A stretch of DNA of 64,000 bases from Algoriphagus sp. Y33 (GTDB taxonomy: Bacteria > Bacteroidota > Bacteroidia > Cytophagales > Cyclobacteriaceae). Position numbers and translations under genes: made by a program. The stretch covers positions 3,658,001-3,722,000 of the forward strand of contig NZ_CP061947.1 in NCBI RefSeq assembly GCF_014838715.1, read 5' to 3'. Positions 54,147 to 61,729 of the stretch are shown here, piece after piece. Numbering within the stretch: position 1 is the first letter of the stretch; each line of letters begins with the position of its first letter. The notes beneath the pieces were generated by a model. The model searched no databases. It saw only the letters and a list, made by a program, of their open reading frames with translations, and was not told the DNA's origin.

Positions 54147-55430
54147 TTAACTGAAATCTATCTCAAAAGCATGTAGTCCCCGTTCATCTCTATAATGTAG
54201 CCCCCAGCCACTTGTTTCGGTAATCTTATGGGCAATTGCCAACCCCAACCCCCAGGTATCGGGATTACCGGATTGTTTGTAGAAGCGGTTGAACAATTTA
54301 TCCTTTTCCAATACAGTTCCTGTTTCTTGCTTTTCATACCCTGTATTGGTAATTATGAGCTTCCGCCCCTTTATTTGAACGTTCACCAACCCATTCTCAA
54401 TGTTATGCAAAAAAGCATTTTTAAGCAGGTTCTGTATCAATATCTCAGTAAGCATCACATTACCCTGAACGACCATATTCTCTTGGGTTTCCATTTCCAC
54501 CGATATATTCAGGGCGGCTTTCTGTTCTTCATAATATTCCATGGATCGGCTGATAATTGTGTTGACATCAACCTGTTCTGAAAAGAGAAACTGACGGTTT
54601 TCTATTTTAGATAAGAGCAACAGGGTTTTACTCAGCTTTTTTAAACGTTGTGTAGAGCCGATAATGCCCTCTACAATTACTGCCTGCTCCTGTGTGAGTT
54701 CAGCCTGGCCGATGAGTGCTTCCAGCCTTGACTGGATAACAGACAAGGGCGTTTGCATTTCATGGGAAGCGTTTTCAATAAATTGCTTCTGGCTTTCAAA
54801 GACTTCCTTATTTTTCCGGGTCAGTTCATTCACCGCTTCATTCAGCATCCTGAATTCATCAATATCCGTAGATGGCAGTTCCGGCAAATCTTGCTTATCA
54901 AAGCGAAAGAGCCGGAGCTTTTCGAGTATTTCGAAAAACGGTTTCCATATTTTTTTGGAGATAGTACGCTGTGATAAGTAAAAAGAAAGTGCTAACCCCA
55001 GAAATAGGCCTCCGAGTGTAATGGCAATGGTCCCGATCATTTCTGCCGCTTCCAGGTGGGGCTTTACAATTTCCAGCCGGTAATGGTTGCCCCCTAATTT
55101 CGTAAAAGTGGTCAGCTTGCGGTATTCATCTAACTCATCATCAACACGCTCATAAATAAGAGTATCGGTGTAGCTTTCATAGCTTTCCTGAAATACCGCT
55201 TCTTCAACAGGATAAAAGGTAAAATCGTCCAGTGGGTTGTCTCCCTTAAACGGAGCTTGAGGGTTTTCTTCAAGATAAGCCAGCAGGTTGACTTTGCGGT
55301 TGTACAACACTTCATCAACATTTTGGAGTACATTCCAGCTTAATACCAGGTAAAACAAAATGGAAAAAAATCCAATCAGAACCAGGAAATAAATCAATTG
55401 AATGCGGGAGGTGTAGGTAAGCAGCTTCAT
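54147..55430 (-). CDS. Sensor histidine kinase of two-component system
   Basis: A 427-residue protein with two transmembrane helices (about 13-33 and 132-152) flanking a periplasmic sensor of about 100 residues. The H-box NASHEMQTPLSVIQ has its phospho-histidine near 220, followed by N-box NLLKNAFLHN and G-box TWGLGLAIAHK. The sensed ligand is unknown; chrA and pump genes next door suggest metal or envelope stress. It overlaps the response-regulator gene by 4 bp. Confidence 0.9.
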   Translation of the reverse strand: MKLLTYTSRIQLIYFLVLIGFFSILFYLVLSWNVLQNVDEVLYNRKVNLLAYLEENPQAPFKGDNPLDDFTFYPVEEAVFQESYESYTDTLIYERVDDELDEYRKLTTFTKLGGNHYRLEIVKPHLEAAEMIGTIAITLGGLFLGLALSFYLSQRTISKKIWKPFFEILEKLRLFRFDKQDLPELPSTDIDEFRMLNEAVNELTRKNKEVFESQKQFIENASHEMQTPLSVIQSRLEALIGQAELTQEQAVIVEGIIGSTQRLKKLSKTLLLLSKIENRQFLFSEQVDVNTIISRSMEYYEEQKAALNISVEMETQENMVVQGNVMLTEILIQNLLKNAFLHNIENGLVNVQIKGRKLIITNTGYEKQETGTVLEKDKLFNRFYKQSGNPDTWGLGLAIAHKITETSGWGLHYRDERGLHAFEIDFS

Positions 55431-56110
55431 AATGCCTGGATTTGATAACCTACCCCATAGATGTTGTTGATTTCTACCTGTACCCCGGCATCTTTCAGCT
55501 TTCTCTTGAGGTTCCTGATCTGCGAGAACAGAAAATCAAAACTTTGGGCCTCATCCACATAATCGCCCCAAATATATTCCGCCAGCGATACTTTGGTGAT
55601 CACCCGTTTATGATTATTGATCAGGTACGTAAGAATAGCATACTCTTTTTTGGTGAATGAAATAGGATTTTCAAGGTCGTTTACCCCAATCATGTACTGA
55701 TCAGGTTCGATAACCAGGTTAGCAAAGTGGACAAGCTTGTTGGTTTTGAATTGTTTTCGGCGGATGATGGCTTTTATCCGTGCATTGAGTTCGGAAAAAT
55801 AGAATGGCTTGGTGAGGTAGTCATCAGCCCCAAGTCCCAGGCCTTTTAGTTTATCATCCAACGAGCCACGTGCTGAAAGGATGATCACCCCGTCTGTCTT
55901 ACCTTCTTTATATAGTGTTTCAAGCAGGTCAAACCCGCTTCCATCAGGAAGATTGATGTCCAGGATTATGCAATCGTAGTTATACAGAGAAATACGTTCC
56001 AGAGCAGCTTCTAGGCCTGTTGTGGAATCACAAGTAAACCCTTCTTTGGAAGCAAAATCTTCCAAATCCAGCAAAAGCGTCTGTTCATCTTCGACAATTA
56101 ACAGCTTCAT
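55427..56110 (-). CDS. OmpR/PhoB-family response regulator
   Basis: A 227-residue regulator with a receiver domain (acidic pocket VEDE at 6-9, phospho-Asp51 in IILDINLPDG, Lys in LTKPFYF). The C-terminal winged-helix domain contains FTKKEYAILTYLINNHKRVI and FLFSQIRNLKRKLKDAG. The ATG at 56110 starts the receiver exactly at MKLLIVEDEQ; an upstream start at 56206 would add 32 unrelated residues and run across the 17-bp motif. Copy 3 of that motif lies 23 bp upstream, suggesting autoregulation. Confidence 0.92.
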   Translation of the reverse strand: MKLLIVEDEQTLLLDLEDFASKEGFTCDSTTGLEAALERISLYNYDCIILDINLPDGSGFDLLETLYKEGKTDGVIILSARGSLDDKLKGLGLGADDYLTKPFYFSELNARIKAIIRRKQFKTNKLVHFANLVIEPDQYMIGVNDLENPISFTKKEYAILTYLINNHKRVITKVSLAEYIWGDYVDEAQSFDFLFSQIRNLKRKLKDAGVQVEINNIYGVGYQIQAL

Positions 56111-56132
56111 ATTTTCAAAATAACAACTTAAA

Positions 56133-56149
56133 TCTGTAGAAATATTGGA
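56133..56149. promoter_or_regulatory. 17-bp motif, copy 3 (upstream of response regulator)
   Basis: TCTGTAGAAATATTGGA differs at one position from copies 1 and 2. It lies 23-39 bp upstream of the response regulator start. Confidence 0.6.
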
Positions 56150-56386
56150 TTGTTGAATTAACCTCCCTTTAAACTGTAGGCCACTTTTTAGTTGAGATTT
56201 CCTCAAAGTGATTTATTAAGGAATTCTGTAAGGGGCTTAGCCAAAAAAGTGGTTGTTACTGACACTACTGAACTGCTAACAGAAGAAATGGAAAAAGGGA
56301 ATGGCGTTCCAATACAAGAACAAAATTTTTGAGCAAAATTCTCCTGTCCATGACACAAGAATGTAAGTACAGGGCTTGGCTAGAAA

Positions 56387-56824
56387 ATGAATTATCCTTC
56401 AGAAAGTTTGCTTGTAAATGAACTTTCCCAGATCATTGAGCATGGAAAAAGTTAAGCATCAGCTCAAGTCAATAGTATAATCACTATGGTTTATTGGCAA
56501 GTAGGATTCAAAATAAACACCTATATATTCGAATGTGACCGTGGAGCGTATGGCAAAACAGTGGTGGCAGATATATCTGATCAATTAACACCAAAATATG
56601 ACAAAAGCTTTGATCTTAGGAATCTGCGAAGAATAAGGCAGTTTGCCGAGGTCTTTTCTGAATTTGAGATTGTGTGGCCAGTGGCGGCACAATTGAGTTG
56701 GTCACATTTTATAGAACTACTATCCATCAAATCTTCAGAAGCCCGGATGTTGTATGCTAGAAAGAACGCAGAAGAAACTTGGAGCAAACAAACTCTAAAG
56801 AGATTAAAACAACCTAGCCAATAG
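56387..56824 (+). pseudogene. Truncated DUF1016 (YhcG/PDDEXK) nuclease-family gene
   Basis: From an ATG at 56387 the frame gives SQIIEHGKS, then a TAA at 56453, and continues in frame ASAQVNSIITMVYWQVGFKI. Next come LRNLRRIRQFAEVF and LSWSHFIELLSIKSSEARMLY, the hallmarks of the DUF1016 N-terminal domain. The frame ends at 56824, before the PDDEXK nuclease domain, so the gene is broken twice. Such genes are common defence or mobile cargo. A short open stretch before it (56207-56386) is not recognised. Confidence 0.75.
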
Positions 56825-56886
56825 CTCCAAATCCTCTTCAAAATGGTTCGGCTTCTGTATTGTCCGCTCCTGCTGACGAGACATTA
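56821..56886 (+). repeat. Dispersed repeat copy B (matches 32200-32316)
   Basis: AGCTCCAAATCCTCTTCAAA and the following GGTTCG ... CTGACGAGACATTAAA match copy A in order and orientation. The middle of copy B is about 40 bp shorter. It lies at the truncation point of the DUF1016 remnant. Confidence 0.5.
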
Positions 56887-57149
56887 AATAGAACCAGAAC
56901 ACCAATCTTAATTAGCCATCACAATACAACTGAATAAGAAGTTTAGAGAGATGTTTAACTAAATCTAACGGTTTTGAGAACTCCTAAAAAGGATATTGAT
57001 TTATTCTATTTTTGGCACCATTTCTAAAAAACCACAAATAATATAATTAACTTGCTGAAAATTAATCAATTACATTACTTAAAAATAATTTTGCCTTATT
57101 AGGTGACCTGAAGAAAAATTTAGCAGATAAAATATTGTATATCAGTAGA
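56887..57149. other. AT-rich spacer before the tRNA fragment
   Basis: No gene or structured element is recognised; very AT-rich. It would be the terminal part of whatever element ends at the tRNA fragment. Confidence 0.4.
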
Positions 57150-57183
57150 TTATAAGCGTAGGTTCGAATCCTGCCACCCCGAC
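57150..57183 (+). other. att: tRNA 3'-end fragment, probable integrase attachment site
   Basis: GTAGG-TTCGAAT-CCTGC forms a canonical T-arm (about 57158-57174), followed by the acceptor strand CACCCCG. The 5' acceptor CGGGGTG, D-arm and anticodon arm are missing upstream, so this is not a functional tRNA. An acceptor of this sequence would fit tRNA-Pro (inference). The tyrosine integrase starts 160 bp downstream. Such fragments form when an element inserts into a tRNA 3' end. Confidence 0.65.
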
Positions 57184-57205
57184 GAAAACCCCTCCAAGGG
57201 AAATC

Positions 57206-57239
57206 AAAAGCCTGTAAATCAGTAGATTTACAGGCTTTT
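57206..57239 (+). terminator. Strong rho-independent terminator downstream of the tRNA fragment
   Basis: A perfect 15-bp stem (AAAAGCCTGTAAATC with GATTTACAGGCTTTT) and a 4-nt AGTA loop, followed by CTGTTTTTT. It is typical of a tRNA gene terminator retained beside an attachment site. Confidence 0.85.
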
Positions 57240-57345
57240 CTGTTTTTTAGCCTTTAGTTCATATCAATAAATATCAGAAAAAATATGTCTTATTCGGTAA
57301 CCTTTTTTGAAGTGATGTAAAAACCTTTAAAACAGTTCATTTGTC

Positions 57346-58575
57346 ATGAAAACAACTATCACCTTTGGGATCAGGTTTTTTCTCAAAAACAACCTTATCA
57401 ACGACGGAGAGGCTCCTATCTATTCAAGGATAACCGTTGATGGAACCCGGGTGGACATCTCATTAAAGAGAAAAATAAATGTCTACGATTGGAACCCTGT
57501 GCTGGGATCGGCCAAAGGATCCAAAGAATCCTCCAAATGCCTAAACCACTATTTGAAAGAATTAGAAGCCAGGATTATCCAGATTTACCAGGAGTTTCAG
57601 CTTAAAAAAGTAACTATTACCGCAGATGCTATCAAGCATGAACTTTTGGGCACCCAAACAAAAGAACATACCGTTTCCATGCTCTTTGAATACCACAATG
57701 AAAAGTATAGAAATGTTTTGGCATGGGGTACCCTCAAAAACTACTTCACAACACAAAAGTATGTGATGGCCTTTGCCAAGTCACAGTTTGGGATAGAAGA
57801 TTATTTCCTACAGGGCATTAATTACCGCTTTTTGAATGAGTTCGAATTATATCTGGTGAACTATGAGCCACAAGACCATCATAAGCCTTTGGGGAATAAC
57901 GGCATCATGAAACACCTGGAAAGGTTCAGAAAAGTAATAAATCTGGCTTTAAGGATGGAATGGATGGTTAAGGATCCATTTGCAAAGTTCAGCTTTCGGT
58001 ACCAGAAAGTAGAAAGAACTTGCCTGAATCCTGCTGAGCTCTGCAGAATAGAAGAAAAGCAATTTGATATCCAGCGGTTACAATACATCAGGGATCTGTT
58101 TGTCTTCAGCTGCTACACCGGTCTTAGCTACATTGATACGATGAACCTGATGCATGATGACATTGTGTTAGGCATGGATGGAGAGTACTGGATATCCATA
58201 AGCAGGCAAAAATCACAACAAAAGTCCAAGGTCCCCCTATTGCCTAAGGCTTTGGATATCATCAGACTTTATCAGGATAGAGAAAGACCTTACTCCAAAG
58301 GGAAAATTTTCCCGCTGATATCCAACCAAAAGTTGAATGCCTATCTCAAGGAAATCGCAATCCTTTGTAAAGTTAAAAAAAACCTGACGTTTCATTTGGC
58401 AAGGCATACGTTTGCCACCACCGTCACTCTTTTAAACGGTGTCCCGATTGAAACTGTCAGTAAAATGCTGGGACATGCTAGTATTAAAACTACGCAGATC
58501 TATGCTAAAGTGGTTGAGAAAAAAGTCAGTGATGATATGAAAAAGCTCAGAAGGAAACTGGGAAAAGCGAAATAA
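57346..58575 (+). CDS. int: Tyrosine recombinase (Bacteroidetes integrase)
   Basis: A 409-residue integrase. An arm-binding domain (GEAPIYSRITVDGTRV, about 20-50) and a SAM-like core-binding domain (about 105-215) precede the catalytic domain. Catalytic residues visible are HLARHTFAT (H-x-x-R near 350), LGHASIKTTQIYAKV with the nucleophile Tyr, and a lysine-rich beta hairpin. The first catalytic Arg is replaced by Ser in CYTGLSYIDT, as in CTnDOT-type integrases. The gene is next to the tRNA fragment, so it likely catalysed integration there. Confidence 0.9.
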   Translation: MKTTITFGIRFFLKNNLINDGEAPIYSRITVDGTRVDISLKRKINVYDWNPVLGSAKGSKESSKCLNHYLKELEARIIQIYQEFQLKKVTITADAIKHELLGTQTKEHTVSMLFEYHNEKYRNVLAWGTLKNYFTTQKYVMAFAKSQFGIEDYFLQGINYRFLNEFELYLVNYEPQDHHKPLGNNGIMKHLERFRKVINLALRMEWMVKDPFAKFSFRYQKVERTCLNPAELCRIEEKQFDIQRLQYIRDLFVFSCYTGLSYIDTMNLMHDDIVLGMDGEYWISISRQKSQQKSKVPLLPKALDIIRLYQDRERPYSKGKIFPLISNQKLNAYLKEIAILCKVKKNLTFHLARHTFATTVTLLNGVPIETVSKMLGHASIKTTQIYAKVVEKKVSDDMKKLRRKLGKAK

Positions 58576-58580
58576 TCTAT

Positions 58581-58600
58581 TCACCACCTTCGGGTGGTGA
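58581..58600 (+). terminator. UUCG-loop hairpin after integrase
   Basis: TCACCACC-TTCG-GGTGGTGA is a perfect 8-bp stem with a stable UUCG tetraloop, 6 bp after the integrase stop. There is no strong T-run, so termination may be partial. Confidence 0.55.
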
Positions 58601-58660
58601 TGTGACTTTCTGTTAGATATTAGTCCGATTTTGTGAGTAGTTAACTAAAATCAAACTTAA

Positions 58661-58981
58661 ATGACAGCAGAAATCATCACATTGAATGACTTGGAGAAAT
58701 TTGGAACGGAGTTAAAAGCGGAGATCAAAAAATTGCTTTTGAGCATGAACGGGCAACCAAGCAAGAAATGGCTGAAATCCCATGAAGTCAGAAAGCTATT
58801 GGATATTTCCCAGGGAACCCTTCAGCACCTGCGGGTCAACGGCACCATGCCCTTCACAAAAATTGGAGGAGTGATCTACTACGATCATGAGGATTCATCC
58901 ATCACGTTTACACCACCCATAGAAAGAGAAACAAATGGAATCAAAAAAACAAGAATTAGATATTTAATGGACTTTTCATAA
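58661..58981 (+). CDS. Excisionase-type helix-turn-helix protein
   Basis: A 106-residue protein with an N-terminal helix and a MerR/excisionase-like winged helix (KWLKSHEVRKLLDISQGTLQHLRVNG, about 38-63), followed by a wing (FTKIGGVIYYDHED). The residues after YYDHED differ from the short lysine-rich tail usual in these proteins and run on for about 30 residues. This suggests a frameshift or fusion at the end. It follows the integrase in the usual order for Bacteroidetes integrative elements. Confidence 0.8.
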   Translation: MTAEIITLNDLEKFGTELKAEIKKLLLSMNGQPSKKWLKSHEVRKLLDISQGTLQHLRVNGTMPFTKIGGVIYYDHEDSSITFTPPIERETNGIKKTRIRYLMDFS

Positions 58982-59339
58982 GATGAACATAATATTATTA
59001 AACAAAATCTGAAATTTATAATAAGCTAACACTCCTTTGAGGCTGTTGGAAAAGCCCAATCCTAAAGACAAAGAACATATCTACACCCTGATGGATTTTC
59101 AGTTTTTCTCACAAAATTACGCATGGAAGAGTATAAACTGTACCCTTTCCATATTTCCCTTAATTTAAAATGAAACATTACCTTTTGCCAACAACAGCTG
59201 GCCGTAAAAAAGTGATTTCCGGCTTATAGGCGATCTGCTTTTCAATAGTTTAGGTTGAATCAAACTTTGAACTTAGCATGAAATTCCCAACTACCCGATT
59301 TTCCGGTATCCCTCTGGAATAAGACACACAGCCAAAGTT
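58982..59339. other. Gene-free stretch with a short unassigned open frame
   Basis: An open stretch at about 59038-59170 (43 codons from a TTG, LEKPNPKDKEH...) has no recognisable homology or ribosome site and may be debris. The segment lies between the integrase module and the convergent LRR gene. No terminator is obvious. Confidence 0.35.
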
Positions 59340-61247
59340 CTATATACATAATTGAACGGTCCGGTTTAATTCGTCGGCAGTGCATATAGTCCGGTCTAAT
59401 CCCGGCGCCATTTTCAGATAAAATATGTCTCCACCCAAATACGCCCCCGCAAAATCCGGATTAGTAACCAGTAAATAGTAAAGTCCCTCACAGGGCTGTG
59501 ATCCGGAAGAACTACAATTGATACTGATCACATCATTAGTTGGAGATGCATCGTGGAGCCATACACCATCCTTCTTCCACCGATATATTGATGGAGATCC
59601 CTGGTAATTACCGTCATCATAGGTAAGATCAACCGTTGTATTTGATGATATATACAGCGTATCGACGAACTTGAGGTACTGCGGGGCATACGTGTAATAA
59701 TTGGGGATTTTTGTTTTGGAATAAGCAAGTTCCTCAAAATTGTAATAATTATACCTTACCGTAAATTCAGTGATATTTTTGTCGAGGAGACAATCCGGGA
59801 TGTCCCCTTCCAGTCGGTTGTTATGCAATCCAAGCTGACTGATGGTAGCAAAAGAACAAAAACTGGAGGGTATGCTCCCTATGAGTTTGTTATCATTGAG
59901 TGTCAACGTATTGATGTTGACCAGATTTCCATAGGAAGGGGGGATCTCCCCCGTAATTTGGTTCTCATCCAATCTTAATTGCCGCAGTGAGGCTATATTT
60001 CCAAAGACAGCAGGAAGACTTCCTGTTAAGCTATTTCTGTATGCCAAAAAGGAATCCAACAGTTGCAGTCCTCCCATTTCCCACGGTATCTGCCCTGTAA
60101 CATTGTTATCCTGTAGCCAGAAAAACTGCAGATTATCCAAACTGCCCAGTGAAGCAGGCAAAGTGCCTGACAACTGATTTTGGTTGAGATACAGGCGTGT
60201 TAAGCCGGAAAGATTACCGATCGAAGTAGGAATAGATCCGGAAAGCTGATTGGAATAAAGATAAAGCTCTTTCATCGCTGACATGCTTCCTATGGATGAG
60301 GGTATACTGCCGGTAATCGCATTGCCATTGATATAAAAATGGGTGAGCTTATTTAAATCACCTAAATTGGAAGGTAAAACACCCGTCAGGTTATTGTCAT
60401 AAACGCTGAAAAACTCGAGGTTGGGCAAAGATGTAAGGGATGGGGGAATACTGCCGGTAAGATTGTTTATATATAGGTGGACATTTTCCAGTGCGGTCAT
60501 ATTCCCGATGGTGCCGGGGATAGTACCTGTCATATTATTTCCATAAAGTAAGAGTTCTACTACCTTATCGAGATTACCCAAACTTTGCGGTAGCTGACCG
60601 ATGTGGGGATTTCTCACCATCTGGATATGTTCCAGGTATGTCAAGTCTCCAAAGCTTTCGGGGATGGTTCCGTTAAGGTTGTTTTGCCAAAACATTATCC
60701 ACTTTACATGTCCGCTCGCATCAAGCGTCAACCCATGGAAATTACTCACATCCTGAACTACATTGGGATCTGCGGAACTCCAACCGGAATTATTATACCA
60801 GTTGGGCCCATCCATAGCCTGGTAAAAGTCCATCAAGGCATCATACTCTGCCTGACTGGGCAGTGCTGACCCCGTATTCGTAGAATAAGAGGCCAATTCC
60901 TTGTTTGATGAACCGGACCCATGGGGGGCTGTTCCTGAAGTATTACTGAAAACATAATTCCCACCAGATGCCTTTTTTGGTACCCCTTTATTGGGGTCAT
61001 TTCTTAAATTTGAATAATTCATCTTGGCAACCGTAGGAGACACCCTCTCAGCTTCGAGCATCATTTGCTCCCATAACATGCTATCCAAATAAAGCCGGTT
61101 CTTATCAATTTCCCCCTCTTGCAAAAAAACACCTACATTTTCATCTGTTTCTTCAAGTAAACCCGGACTGGGGGATACTTCATTATTCCAGAATGAAAAC
61201 CAGCTTACTATAAAGCCTATAGACATTAAAAACATATTTCTAGTCAT
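59340..61247 (-). CDS. Secreted leucine-rich-repeat protein (plant-type LRR)
   Basis: A 635-residue protein with an N-terminal hydrophobic leader. A linker of about 110 residues is followed by an LRR cap (AEYDALMDFYQAMDGPNWYNNSGW, about 135-160). About 12 repeats of 24 residues follow with consensus LPxxLGNLxxLxxLxLxxNxLTGxIP (about 180-490). A C-terminal Ig-like segment (YRWKKDGVWL) ends in a Cys-containing tail. It is probably a surface adhesin or ligand-binding protein. It is paralogous to the gene at 61730-63385. Confidence 0.85.
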   Translation of the reverse strand: MTRNMFLMSIGFIVSWFSFWNNEVSPSPGLLEETDENVGVFLQEGEIDKNRLYLDSMLWEQMMLEAERVSPTVAKMNYSNLRNDPNKGVPKKASGGNYVFSNTSGTAPHGSGSSNKELASYSTNTGSALPSQAEYDALMDFYQAMDGPNWYNNSGWSSADPNVVQDVSNFHGLTLDASGHVKWIMFWQNNLNGTIPESFGDLTYLEHIQMVRNPHIGQLPQSLGNLDKVVELLLYGNNMTGTIPGTIGNMTALENVHLYINNLTGSIPPSLTSLPNLEFFSVYDNNLTGVLPSNLGDLNKLTHFYINGNAITGSIPSSIGSMSAMKELYLYSNQLSGSIPTSIGNLSGLTRLYLNQNQLSGTLPASLGSLDNLQFFWLQDNNVTGQIPWEMGGLQLLDSFLAYRNSLTGSLPAVFGNIASLRQLRLDENQITGEIPPSYGNLVNINTLTLNDNKLIGSIPSSFCSFATISQLGLHNNRLEGDIPDCLLDKNITEFTVRYNYYNFEELAYSKTKIPNYYTYAPQYLKFVDTLYISSNTTVDLTYDDGNYQGSPSIYRWKKDGVWLHDASPTNDVISINCSSSGSQPCEGLYYLLVTNPDFAGAYLGGDIFYLKMAPGLDRTICTADELNRTVQLCI

Positions 61248-61277
61248 AAAAAACTTTTTGGATTTAAGATTAAATTA

Positions 61278-61390
61278 TAATTTTCATTTAAATCAGAATA
61301 GATTGGACTGGACGTTAGCCAAAAGAAAACTAAAAACCATAAGAAGACCCCTACTCTGTTTTTTTATCCATTTTGACAAATAGCAAATCA
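61278..61390 (-). pseudogene. Frameshifted copy of the small membrane protein at 63420-63656
   Basis: From a GTG overlapping the preceding stop (GTGA), the copy reads VICYLSKWIKK. It then loses register because a T-run (A-run on the coding strand) is one base longer than in the intact copy, and stops early. DNA similarity to 63545-63656 is high throughout, so it is a recent duplicate that has decayed. Confidence 0.7.
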
Positions 61391-61630
61391 CAGCTCCCCA
61401 AGATCCTTCAGATAGTATTCTATCTTTTCATCCCCTTTATCTTTCAGTTTATCCATTGGGATTATCTCCTTTACCTCTTTTCTGATTTTTTTGAAGGAAC
61501 CGATCTCGAAACCGATCTTCAGTTGAACCCTGCTTTTGCACAGGCTGGATTTCTTGTCAAAAAAGGGATCTATGGAGCCCATTACCACTGATCTGATTGT
61601 ATTGCCCATCACGATGGTTCTTCCGATTGC
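61388..61630 (-). pseudogene. 5'-truncated duplicate of the gene tail at 63653-64000
   Basis: It encodes IGRTIVMGNTIRSVVMGSID, KSRVQLKIGFEIGSFKKIRK and IEYYLKDLGEL, nearly the same as the C-terminus of the gene at the right window edge. Similarity stops abruptly near 61630, upstream of which the frame does not match. It may still be expressed as a 74-residue peptide. Confidence 0.7.
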
Positions 61631-61729
61631 CTGATTGATTGATGCCGGATTTTTACCAGGATGACAGTAATTTTAATACATTAACAACAACAGAAATATC
61701 CCCGGCCAAAAAACTTGGGAGATCACTGC

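Noticed and set aside
57090..57183. Complete tRNA gene
   Set aside because: The 5' acceptor strand CGGGGTG, D-arm and anticodon arm are absent upstream of the T-arm.
59038..59170. 43-codon open frame in the gap after the HTH gene
   Set aside because: No recognised family, no ribosome site; likely chance or debris.
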